DNA of 64,000 bases from Cellulomonas humilata (GTDB lineage: Bacteria > Actinomycetota > Actinomycetes > Actinomycetales > Cellulomonadaceae): the NCBI RefSeq assembly GCF_013359775.1, contig NZ_JABMCI010000071.1:124001-188000 (forward strand). Direction: 5' to 3'. The notes under the pieces were generated by a model. That model did not search any database. It saw only the letters and a list, made by a program, of their open reading frames with translations, and had not been told where the DNA came from. Position 1 is the first letter of the stretch. Each line of letters starts with the position of its first letter. Of this stretch, positions 7,806-15,208 are shown in pieces. The translations under genes were made by a program, and so were the position numbers.

Positions 7806-9272
7806 ATGACCGACGACAGCACGGACCGCAGGTTCTCCGCCCTGCCCGGACGCCCGGGCAAGGTCGTCGCGGTCCACCTCAGCTACGCGTCCCGCGCCGA
7901 CCAGCGCGGACGGCGTCCCGCCCAGCCGTCGTACTTCCTCAAGCCGTCGAGCTCCGTGGCGGCCTCCGGCGGGAGTGTCGAGCGTCCGCACGGCACCGAG
8001 CTGCTCGCCTTCGAGGGCGAGATCGCTCTGGTCATCGGCACCACGGCTCGTCGCGTGCCCCTGGACCGGGCGTGGGACCACGTCGCGTGGGTCACCGCGG
8101 CGAACGACCTCGGCCTGTACGACCTGCGCGCGAACGACAAGGGCTCCAACCTCCGGTCCAAGGGCGGTGACGGGTTCACGCCCGTCGGGCCTGGCCTCCT
8201 CGACGCGCGGACGGTCGACCCGGGTGCCCTGCGGCTGCGCGCGTGGGTGAACGGCGAGCTCCGGCAGGACGACACGACCGCAGGCCTCCTCTTCTCGCTG
8301 CCCCGGCTCGTGGCTGACCTCTCGCAGCACCTCACGCTCGAGCCGGGCGACGTCATCCTCACCGGCACCCCCGCGGGGTCCTCCGTCGTCGTCCCCGGAG
8401 ACGTGATCGAGGTCGAGGTCGACGCGCCCGGCGGGCCCACCTCCGGACGGCTCGTCACGACCGTCACCCAGGGCGAGCAGTCTTTCGACGGCGCGCTCGG
8501 GTCGCTGCCCGCCGTCGACGACACGCAGCGCGTCGAGGCGTGGGGCTCGCGCGCCGCCGCCGGCCTCGCGCCGGAGGGCCTCTCCCCCGAGCTGCGCGAG
8601 AAGCTCCTGCAGGTCCCGGTCGCAGCCCTCAGCGCGCAGCTGCGCAAGCGCGGGCTCGACGACGTGACGATCGACGGGGTCCGGCCCATGCACCCCGACG
8701 CCAGGCTGGTCGGCACCGCGCGCACCCTGCGGCTCGTGCCCGGGCGCGCGGACCTGTTCGCCCGCCACGGCGGCGGCTACAACGCCCAGAAGCGCGCGTT
8801 CGACACGGTCGGCGAGGGCGAGGTGCTCGTCATCGAGGCCCGCGGCCAGGCCGGGTCCGGCACGTTCGGGGACATCCTCGCCCTGCGCGCCCACGCCCGC
8901 GGCGCAGCCGGCATCGTCACCGACGGCGGTGTCCGCGACCATGCCGCGGTCGCCGCGGTCGGCATCCCCGTCTACTCGGCGGGCGCGCACCCCGCCATCC
9001 TCGGCCGACGGCACGTGCCGTGGGACGTCGACGTCGCCGTGGCCTGCGGCGGGACGACCGTCGAGCCCGGCGACATCCTCGTCGGCGACGGCGACGGCGT
9101 CGTCGTCATCCCGCCCGCGCTGGTCGAGGACGTGGTCGACGCCGCCCTGGCCCAGGAGGAGGAGGACGGCTGGATCGCGGAGCAGGTCGCCGCCGGTCAC
9201 CCGGTCGACGGACTCTTCCCGATGGACGCCCGGTCGAGAGCGGGGTTCGACGCGTGGCGCGCGGGCCGATGA
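7806..9272 (+). CDS. Fusion of fumarylacetoacetase-fold (FAHD) and RraA/HMG-aldolase-fold domains
   Basis: A 488-residue protein with AAGGGAG five bases before ATG. Residues about 15-230 are an FAHD domain with the metal ligands E70 and E72 (FEGE) and D101 (AANDLG), and the family GDVILTGTP motif near 181-189. Residues about 262-488 form an RraA-like/HMG aldolase domain with G355-D356 and, 21 residues after G355, R377-D378 (GGVRDH), close to the family G-x20-R-D metal/substrate motif; the acidic residue often three positions later is Ala. In hpa pathways a two-domain FAHD protein (HpaG) isomerises and decarboxylates 5-oxopent-3-ene-1,2,5-tricarboxylate. Here a single FAHD domain is joined to a fold known for oxaloacetate decarboxylase and aldolase chemistry. 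Its 3' end overlaps the regulator start (ATGA). Confidence 0.87.
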   Translation: MTDDSTDRRFSALPGRPGKVVAVHLSYASRADQRGRRPAQPSYFLKPSSSVAASGGSVERPHGTELLAFEGEIALVIGTTARRVPLDRAWDHVAWVTAANDLGLYDLRANDKGSNLRSKGGDGFTPVGPGLLDARTVDPGALRLRAWVNGELRQDDTTAGLLFSLPRLVADLSQHLTLEPGDVILTGTPAGSSVVVPGDVIEVEVDAPGGPTSGRLVTTVTQGEQSFDGALGSLPAVDDTQRVEAWGSRAAAGLAPEGLSPELREKLLQVPVAALSAQLRKRGLDDVTIDGVRPMHPDARLVGTARTLRLVPGRADLFARHGGGYNAQKRAFDTVGEGEVLVIEARGQAGSGTFGDILALRAHARGAAGIVTDGGVRDHAAVAAVGIPVYSAGAHPAILGRRHVPWDVDVAVACGGTTVEPGDILVGDGDGVVVIPPALVEDVVDAALAQEEEDGWIAEQVAAGHPVDGLFPMDARSRAGFDAWRAGR

Positions 9273-9949
9273 ACCAGGAGTGGGCGGCGCCCAGCAAGTC
9301 GCAGCACGCCTACCTCTGGCTGAAGGAGCGGATCGCGGGCGAGGAGCTCACGCCGGGGTACCGGCTCGTCCTGGCGTCGATCGCCGACGAGCTCGACATG
9401 AGCGTCGTCCCGGTGCGCGAGGCGATCCGCCGGCTCGAGGCCGAGGGTCTGGTGACGTTCGAGCGGAACGTCGGGGCGCGCGTCTCCATGATCGACGACA
9501 CCGGGTACCGGCACAGCATGGAGTCGCTGGCCATCCTGGAGGGGGCGGCCACCGCGCTGGCGGCGAGGCACCTGACCGCCGACGACCTCCGGCACGCGCG
9601 CGAGCTCAACCGCCGGCTGGTCGAGTCGCTCGACGACTTCGACCCGAGGCTCTTCACGTCCGTCAACCACGCGTTCCACTCGGTGCTCTTCGCCGCGTGC
9701 CAGAACACGCGCCTGCTCGCGCTGGTCGAGGCGGAGTGGGTCCGGCTGGGCCACCTGCGCGACTCCACGTTCAGCTTCGTGCCCGGCCGCGCGCAGGAGT
9801 CGGTGCGCGAGCACGAGGTGCTGCTGGACCTCATCGAGACCGGCGCTCCCCTGCCGGACATCGAGCGTGCGGCTCGCGGGCACCGCTCGGCCACGCTCGC
9901 CGCCTACCTCAGCCACGAGCACCCCGACGGCCTGCCCGCCGCACTCTGA
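9269..9949 (+). CDS. GntR-family regulator with FCD ligand domain
   Basis: A 226-residue transcription factor. Residues about 12-80 are the winged helix-turn-helix (LASIADELDMSVVPVREAIRRL). Residues about 95-215 are an all-helical FCD effector domain of the FadR subfamily, with its metal/ligand histidines probably in NHAFHSVLF and SVREHEVLL. The start overlaps the stop of the FAHD-RraA gene by four bases, so the regulator is translationally coupled to the pathway it sits within. FCD regulators usually repress catabolic operons and are released by an acid intermediate. The interrupted palindrome at 6056-6071 is the best candidate operator. Confidence 0.9.
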   Translation: MNQEWAAPSKSQHAYLWLKERIAGEELTPGYRLVLASIADELDMSVVPVREAIRRLEAEGLVTFERNVGARVSMIDDTGYRHSMESLAILEGAATALAARHLTADDLRHARELNRRLVESLDDFDPRLFTSVNHAFHSVLFAACQNTRLLALVEAEWVRLGHLRDSTFSFVPGRAQESVREHEVLLDLIETGAPLPDIERAARGHRSATLAAYLSHEHPDGLPAAL

Positions 9950-9959
9950 GAGGCAACCC

Positions 9960-11444
9960 ATGCCTGCCGACCTTCCCGACCGCCTCCAGCACTACGTCGG
10001 CGGCGCGCACGTCGACTCCACGGACGGCTCGACGTTCGCGGTCCTCGACCCGGTCTCGAACGAGACCTACCTGCACGCCGCGGCCGGCAAGGCGGCCGAC
10101 GTCGACCGGGCCGTCGCTGCGGCGCGGCAGGCGTTCGAGGAGGGGCCGTGGCCGCAGCTGCTGCCGCGCGAGCGCTCGCGGGTCCTGCACCGGGTCGCCG
10201 ACATCGTCGAGTCGCGCGACGCCCGGCTCGCGGAGCTCGAGAGCTTCGACTCGGGTCTGCCGATCACCCAGGCGCTCGGCCAGGCGCGCCGGGCCGCGGA
10301 GAACTTCCGGTTCTTCGCCGACCTGGTCGTCGCCCAGACCGACGACGCGTTCAAGGTGCCCGGACGCCAGCTCAACTACGTGAACCGCAAGCCGATCGGC
10401 GTCGCCGGGCTCATCACCCCGTGGAACACGCCGTTCATGCTCGAGTCCTGGAAGCTCGGACCCGCGCTCGCCACCGGCAACACGGTCGTCCTGAAGCCGG
10501 CGGAGTTCACGCCGCTGTCGGCATCCCTGTGGGCCGGGATCTTCGAGGAGGCCGGCCTGCCCAGCGGCGTGTTCAACCTGGTCCACGGGCTCGGGGAGGA
10601 GGCGGGCGACGCCCTGGTGAAGCACCCGGACGTGCCGCTCATCTCGTTCACGGGTGAGAGCCGGACCGGCCAGCTCATCTTCGCCAACGCGGCCCCGCAC
10701 CTGAAGGGCCTCTCCATGGAGCTCGGGGGCAAGTCCCCCGCCGTCGTGTTCGCCGACGCCGACCTGGCGGCGGCGATCGACGCGACGATCTTCGGGGTGT
10801 TCTCGCTCAACGGCGAACGGTGCACGGCGGGCAGCCGGATCCTGGTCCAGCGCGAGATCTACGACGAGTTCGTCGAGCGGTACGCCGCCCGGGCGCAGCG
10901 CGTCGTCGTCGGCCCCCCGCACGAGCCGACGACCGAGGTCGGTGCGCTGGTGCACCCGGAGCACTACGCGAAGGTCATGCGCTACATCGAGCTCGGCAGG
11001 ACCGAGGGTCGGCTCGTCGCGGGCGGCGGTCGGCCCGAGGGCTTCCCCACCGGCAACTACGTGGCGCCGACCGTCTTCGCCGACGTCCCGGCCGACGCCC
11101 GGATCTTCCAGGAGGAGATCTTCGGCCCGGTCGTCGCGATCACCCCGTTCGACACCGACAAGGAGGCGCTCGCGCTCGCCAACGGCGTGCAGTACGGGCT
11201 CGCGGCCTACGTGTGGACCAACGACCTGCGTCGGGCGCACACCTTCGCGCAGGCGCTCGACGTCGGCATGGTGTGGCTCAACAGCAACAACGTCCGGGAC
11301 CTGCGGACGCCGTTCGGTGGGGTCAAGGCGTCCGGCCTCGGCCACGAGGGCGGCTACCGCTCGATCGACTTCTACACGCACCAGCAGGCCGTGCACGTCA
11401 CGCTCGGCGAGGCGCACAACCCGACCTTCGGCAAAGGACACTGA
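9960..11444 (+). CDS. hpaE: 5-carboxymethyl-2-hydroxymuconate semialdehyde dehydrogenase
   Basis: A 494-residue NAD-dependent aldehyde dehydrogenase. The catalytic general base E254 (MELGGKSP) and nucleophile C288 (NGERCTAGSR) are in place, and the NAD-binding proline segment LITPWNTP is at 151-158. Family resemblance and placement directly before hpaD argue that it oxidises the meta-cleavage semialdehyde to 5-carboxymethyl-2-hydroxymuconate. It follows the GntR gene by ten bases with GAGAGG as a probable ribosome binding site. The next gene starts one base after its stop, consistent with one operon. A broader betaine-aldehyde-type specificity cannot be excluded from sequence, but context makes the assignment strong. 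Confidence 0.9.
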   Translation: MPADLPDRLQHYVGGAHVDSTDGSTFAVLDPVSNETYLHAAAGKAADVDRAVAAARQAFEEGPWPQLLPRERSRVLHRVADIVESRDARLAELESFDSGLPITQALGQARRAAENFRFFADLVVAQTDDAFKVPGRQLNYVNRKPIGVAGLITPWNTPFMLESWKLGPALATGNTVVLKPAEFTPLSASLWAGIFEEAGLPSGVFNLVHGLGEEAGDALVKHPDVPLISFTGESRTGQLIFANAAPHLKGLSMELGGKSPAVVFADADLAAAIDATIFGVFSLNGERCTAGSRILVQREIYDEFVERYAARAQRVVVGPPHEPTTEVGALVHPEHYAKVMRYIELGRTEGRLVAGGGRPEGFPTGNYVAPTVFADVPADARIFQEEIFGPVVAITPFDTDKEALALANGVQYGLAAYVWTNDLRRAHTFAQALDVGMVWLNSNNVRDLRTPFGGVKASGLGHEGGYRSIDFYTHQQAVHVTLGEAHNPTFGKGH

Positions 11445-11445
11445 C

Positions 11446-12546
11446 GTGAGCGCGACCCCCATCCCGACGCCGTCCTCCCCGCCCCCGGACATCCTGCGCG
11501 CCGCCTCGATGGAGCTCGTCGTCACCGACCTCGCGGCGTCGCGGCACTTCTACGTCGACGTCCTCGGCCTGGTCGTGACCGAGGAGGACGGCGAGGCGAT
11601 CTACCTGCGCACCTACGAGGAGTTCATCCATCACAACCTCGTCCTGCGCGCGGGTCCGGTCGCAGCCGCCGCCGCGCTCTCCTACCGGGTCCGATCCCCG
11701 GAGGACCTCGACCGGGCGGTCGCGTTCTACCGCGAGCTCGGGTGCCGGGTGGAGCGGCGGGCCGACGGGTTCGTGACGGGCGTCGGGGACTCCGTGCGGG
11801 TGCAGGACCCGCTGGGGTTCCCGTACGAGTTCTTCCACGACGTCCAGCACGTCGAGCGGCTGGCGTGGCGCTACGACCTGTACACGCCGGGCACGCTCGT
11901 GCGGCTCGACCACTTCAACCAGGTCACCCCCGACGTGCCGCGGGCCGTGAAGTACATGGAGGACCTCGGCTTCCGGGTGACCGAGGACATCCAGGACGAG
12001 GCGGGCACCACGTACGCCGCCTGGATGCGCCGCAAGCCCACCGTCCACGACACCGCGATGACCGGCGGGAACGGCCCGCGCATGCACCACGTCGCCTTCG
12101 CCACCCACGAGAAGCACAACATCCTCGCGATCTGCGACACGCTCGGCGCGCTGCGGATGTCGGACCGGATCGAGCGGGGCCCCGGCCGCCACGGCGTGTC
12201 CAACGCGTTCTACCTGTACCTGCGCGACCCCGACGGGCACCGGATCGAGATCTACACGCAGGACTACTACACCGGCGACCCGGACAATCCCGTGGTCACC
12301 TGGGACGTCCACGACAACCAGCGCCGCGACTGGTGGGGCAACCCCGTGGTCCCCTCCTGGTACACCGAGGCGTCGCTGGTGCTCGACCTCGACGGCGTCC
12401 CGCAGCCGGTGGTCGCGCGCACGGACAGCAGCGAGATGGAGGTGACCATCGGGGCCGACGGGTTCTCCTACACCCGCAAGGGCGACGCCCCCGATGAGCT
12501 GCCCAGCTGGAAGCAGGGCGAGTACAAGCTGGGGCACCAGCTGTGA
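11446..12546 (+). CDS. hpaD: 3,4-dihydroxyphenylacetate 2,3-dioxygenase (extradiol, type I)
   Basis: A 366-residue vicinal oxygen chelate dioxygenase that opens the homoprotocatechuate ring proximally. It closely resembles the Brevibacterium fuscum enzyme, with a one-residue offset. The Fe(II) ligands are H156, H215 and E268. Second-sphere catalytic residues equivalent to W192, H200, R243, H248 and Y257 of that enzyme are all present (W193, H201, R244, H249, Y258). The C-terminal lid ending RRDWWGNPVVPSWY is also kept. GTG at 11446 is used, one base after the hpaE stop; the first residues align with the B. fuscum N-terminus. It overlaps hpaH by GTGA. This is the anchor identification for the pathway. 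Confidence 0.96.
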   Translation: MSATPIPTPSSPPPDILRAASMELVVTDLAASRHFYVDVLGLVVTEEDGEAIYLRTYEEFIHHNLVLRAGPVAAAAALSYRVRSPEDLDRAVAFYRELGCRVERRADGFVTGVGDSVRVQDPLGFPYEFFHDVQHVERLAWRYDLYTPGTLVRLDHFNQVTPDVPRAVKYMEDLGFRVTEDIQDEAGTTYAAWMRRKPTVHDTAMTGGNGPRMHHVAFATHEKHNILAICDTLGALRMSDRIERGPGRHGVSNAFYLYLRDPDGHRIEIYTQDYYTGDPDNPVVTWDVHDNQRRDWWGNPVVPSWYTEASLVLDLDGVPQPVVARTDSSEMEVTIGADGFSYTRKGDAPDELPSWKQGEYKLGHQL

Positions 12547-13340
12547 GCGGCACGTCCTTGCCGGCGCAGACCGTCACGGCGATCGCCGACGAGCTGGCCG
12601 CGGCGGAGCGGAGCCGGACGATGATGCCGCTCCTGACCGCTCGCCACCCGGGCATGACCGTGGACGACGCGTACGCCGTGCAGGGCGAGTGGCGGCGCCG
12701 CGCCATGGCCGCCGGTCGACGTCTGGTGGGCCACAAGATCGGCCTGACGTCCAAGGTGATGCAGGCCGCGACCGGCATCGACGAACCCGACTACGGGGCC
12801 ATCTTCGACGACATGGTCTACGAGGACGGCGCGGTGATCGAGCACGGCCGGTTCTCGAACGTGCGCATCGAGGTCGAGCTCGCATTCGCGCTGGCCGAGC
12901 CGGTCGACGGCCCGGACGCCACCCTGGACGACGTCCTGCGGGCCACCGAGTACGTGGTGCCCGCCCTGGAGATCCTGTCCTCCCGCATCGAGCTCGCGGG
13001 CCGCACGATCGTCGACACGATCAGCGACAACGCGGCGATGGGGGCCATGGTCGTCGGCGGCTCCCGCGTCGCGCCCGAGGACGTCGACCTGCGCTGGGTC
13101 GCCGCGCTGCTGCACCGCAACGGGACCATCGAGGAGTCCGGCGTCGCGGGTGCGGTGCTGGGCCACCCCGGCCTCGGAGTCGCGTGGCTGGCGAACAAGC
13201 TGGCCCAGCACGGCGACCGCCTGGAGGCGGGTGAGATCGTGCTCGCGGGCTCGTTCACGCGCCCGATCTGGGTGCAGCCGGGTGACACCGTGCTCGCCGA
13301 CTACCGCGACCTGGGGACGATCACATGCCGATTCGCCTGA
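12543..13340 (+). CDS. hpaH: 2-oxo-hept-4-ene-1,7-dioate hydratase
   Basis: A 265-residue member of the hydratase/decarboxylase (MhpD/HpaH) branch of the FAH superfamily. Recognisable segments are VGHKIGLTSKVMQ (about 61-73), the metal-binding VEVELAFALAEP-like stretch around 105-117 with paired glutamates, and the C-terminal VLAGSFTRPIWVQPGD motif. It adds water to the dienoate formed after decarboxylation, giving 4-hydroxy-2-oxoheptane-1,7-dioate. The GTG start overlaps the hpaD stop by four bases and its end overlaps the hpaI start by 16 bases, so the three enzymes are translationally coupled. Confidence 0.94.
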   Translation: MSGTSLPAQTVTAIADELAAAERSRTMMPLLTARHPGMTVDDAYAVQGEWRRRAMAAGRRLVGHKIGLTSKVMQAATGIDEPDYGAIFDDMVYEDGAVIEHGRFSNVRIEVELAFALAEPVDGPDATLDDVLRATEYVVPALEILSSRIELAGRTIVDTISDNAAMGAMVVGGSRVAPEDVDLRWVAALLHRNGTIEESGVAGAVLGHPGLGVAWLANKLAQHGDRLEAGEIVLAGSFTRPIWVQPGDTVLADYRDLGTITCRFA

Positions 13341-14116
13341 CGCCGACGTTCCGCGACGCCCTCGCCGCGCACGCCACCGGGCCGACCAGCGGTCCGTTCC
13401 TCGGGATGTGGGTGTGCACGGCCAGCCCGCTCGTCGCCGAGATCTGCGCGGGCTCCGGGCTCGACTGGCTGCTCGTCGACATGGAGCACTCCCCCAACGG
13501 GCTGGAGTCGGTGCTCGCGCAGCTCCAGACCGTCGCCGCCTACCCGGTGACGCCGGTCGTCCGGGTTCCGACCGACGATGTCGTCACGATCAAGCAGGTC
13601 CTGGACCTCGGGGCGCAGAACCTCCTGGTGCCCATGGTGTCGTCGGCGGAGCAGGCCAGGGCCGTCGTCGAGGCCGTGCGCTACTCACCCCGCGGCCGCC
13701 GGGGCGTCGGCTCGGCGATCGCCCGGTCGGCCCGCTGGAACCGCGTCGAGGGGTACCTGGCGCACGCCGACGAGCACGTGTCGGTCCTCGTGCAGATCGA
13801 GACGGCCGAGGGCGTGGCCGCCGCCGAGGCGATCGCGGGGGTCGACGGGGTCGACGGGGTCTTCGTCGGGCCGTCCGACCTCGCCGCCTCGATGGGGCTC
13901 CTCGGCCAGCAGAACCACCCGGACGTGGTCGCCGCCGTCCACCGCGCGTTCGACGCCGTGCGTACGGCAGGCAAGCCGGTCGGCGTCAACGCGTTCGACC
14001 CGGACCTGGCGCACGCGTACGCCAGGGCCGGCGCCTCGTTCGTGCTCGTCGGCGCCGACGTGACGCTGCTCGCCCAGGGGTCCGAGGAGCTCGCCGCCCG
14101 GTTCGGGCGCACGTGA
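13325..14116 (+). CDS. hpaI: 4-hydroxy-2-oxoheptane-1,7-dioate aldolase
   Basis: A 263-residue class II pyruvate aldolase of the HpaI family that splits the hydratase product to pyruvate and succinate semialdehyde. The catalytic base H55 (DMEHSPN) and R80 (PVVRVP) have the 25-residue spacing of H45 and R70 in the E. coli enzyme. The metal-ligand segments QIETAEG and GPSDLAASMG are present. It is the last gene of the plus-strand catabolic run. Only about 60 bases separate it from the stop of a small minus-strand gene, and no strong hairpin is obvious there. Confidence 0.94.
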   Translation: MPIRLTPTFRDALAAHATGPTSGPFLGMWVCTASPLVAEICAGSGLDWLLVDMEHSPNGLESVLAQLQTVAAYPVTPVVRVPTDDVVTIKQVLDLGAQNLLVPMVSSAEQARAVVEAVRYSPRGRRGVGSAIARSARWNRVEGYLAHADEHVSVLVQIETAEGVAAAEAIAGVDGVDGVFVGPSDLAASMGLLGQQNHPDVVAAVHRAFDAVRTAGKPVGVNAFDPDLAHAYARAGASFVLVGADVTLLAQGSEELAARFGRT

Positions 14117-14178
14117 GAGGTCAGGGGCGGGCCGGCCGTCGCGTCGCTCGCGTACTCGTCGGAGGCGACGATCCCGGC

Positions 14179-14376
14179 TCAGCTCGCGCGGCGTGCGCGG
14201 AAGTTGTCGGCGATCTGCTGAGCCTGACCCACCACGAGCTGCCGGTAGGTCGCGTACCGCGACGCGATCTCGTCGTTGTCGGCACCGTGATCGCCCGCAT
14301 CCAGCCAGGCTCGCTTCGCAGCGCGGATGTCGTCGTCCGTGACGTCGAGCCGCCACGCCGTCTCGTCGTTGCCCAT
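14179..14376 (-). CDS. Small conserved-looking protein, function unknown
   Basis: A 65-residue soluble protein beginning MGNDETAWRLDV; an in-frame ATG four codons upstream (14388) is equally possible. It is predicted mostly helical, with an acidic first half and a basic end (FRARRAS), and has no cysteine, signal peptide or membrane segment. The sequence WRLDVTDDDIRAAKRAWLDA looks like a real protein rather than a random frame, because hydrophobic residues fall in a helical periodicity. It is convergent with hpaI. I do not recognise a function. Confidence 0.6.
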   Translation of the reverse strand: MGNDETAWRLDVTDDDIRAAKRAWLDAGDHGADNDEIASRYATYRQLVVGQAQQIADNFRARRAS

Positions 14377-14624
14377 GGGAGCCAGCATCGCCGACGCCGG
14401 GCGGTCATGGGACGACGGCCGAGGCCATTCACCCGTCCGTTCACACCCACGAGGGACACGGCGCCTCATGTCTTCGGCGTGTCGTGACAGCGGTCGTAGG
14501 CGCAGCAACGCGGTCGCCCGCGCCCGATGATCGTCGACGGGCTTCGCGCGGACTCGTGGGCGCCGGTCGGGACCACACGTCCCGGCGCTCCGCGGGACGA
14601 GTTGGATCGGCTCCCGGAGCCCCG

Positions 14625-14630
14625 TAGCCT
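14625..14630 (+). promoter_or_regulatory. Leaderless -10 element TAGCCT
   Basis: TAGCCT fits the actinobacterial TAnnnT -10 consensus and is followed by exactly six bases and the ATG of the HNH-like gene. Transcription would start at or next to the start codon, and no Shine-Dalgarno is present. Confidence 0.55.
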
Positions 14631-14636
14631 CCGGCC

Positions 14637-15086
14637 ATGAGCACCCTTGACGAGGTCGGCGAGCGCGACGCATGGCGGTGCTGGTTGTGCGACGAGCCGG
14701 TCGACCCCGACGCGTCTGTCAACTCCGACCGCGGCCCGAGCATCGACGGCGGTGCCACCCCGAAGGGCAAGAAGGCGGCACCGGGCTCCGAGCGGCTGGC
14801 GCACCGGGCCTGCAACACCCGCAAGGGAGCCGTCAAGCCCGTCGTGGCCTGGTCGCCCACCCTGTTCGTCGTGGAGCCCGCGCCGATCGTGTCGACCGTC
14901 GAACGGCTGACGCGCAAGGGCGGGCGTGAGGTCGTGGGTCGCTGCCCGACGAGGGCGGACGCCGAGGAGGCAGCCGTGTGGCTCGTGGACCGGCTCTCGC
15001 GGTTCGCGCCTCAGCTTCGGGCGACCGCCACCGTCGAGCCGGGCGGTGGGCAGTTCCTCCTCGTGGCGCACGCAGGAACTCGCTGA
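14637..15086 (+). CDS. HNH-endonuclease-like zinc-binding protein
   Basis: A 149-residue protein. The N-terminal half holds C15-x2-C18 (CWLCDE), then about 40 residues later HRACNTRKG, which resembles the end of an HNH domain with a second zinc-binding Cys and the Asn/Lys-Gly of the metal finger. The full catalytic His pair is not clear, so it may be a structural zinc domain rather than an active nuclease. Residues about 75-145 are an unrelated alpha/beta part with GRCPTRADAEEAAVWLVDRL. The gene starts leaderlessly behind TAGCCT. No toxin partner or phage gene is nearby. The role is unknown. Confidence 0.7.
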   Translation: MSTLDEVGERDAWRCWLCDEPVDPDASVNSDRGPSIDGGATPKGKKAAPGSERLAHRACNTRKGAVKPVVAWSPTLFVVEPAPIVSTVERLTRKGGREVVGRCPTRADAEEAAVWLVDRLSRFAPQLRATATVEPGGGQFLLVAHAGTR

Positions 15087-15208
15087 CCGGTACGTCCGAA
15101 CGTCCGGCGAAGATCCGACGCCGGAGCCCTGGTGCCCAGTAGCCTCGTGCTGACCTGCCGCACTCTCGGCCGCACCGCCTCAGGTCAGTCGTCATGCCAG
15201 GAGGCTCG

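Noticed and set aside
14377..14636. Small ORF starting ATG 14468 (20 codons) in the gap before the HNH-like gene
   Set aside because: No ribosome binding site or promoter at leaderless spacing and no recognisable peptide; I see nothing convincing in this gap apart from the -10 at 14625.
15194..15208. ATG 15194 as start of the flippase-like gene
   Set aside because: AGGAGG lies after it and directly before ATG 15209, which is therefore preferred.
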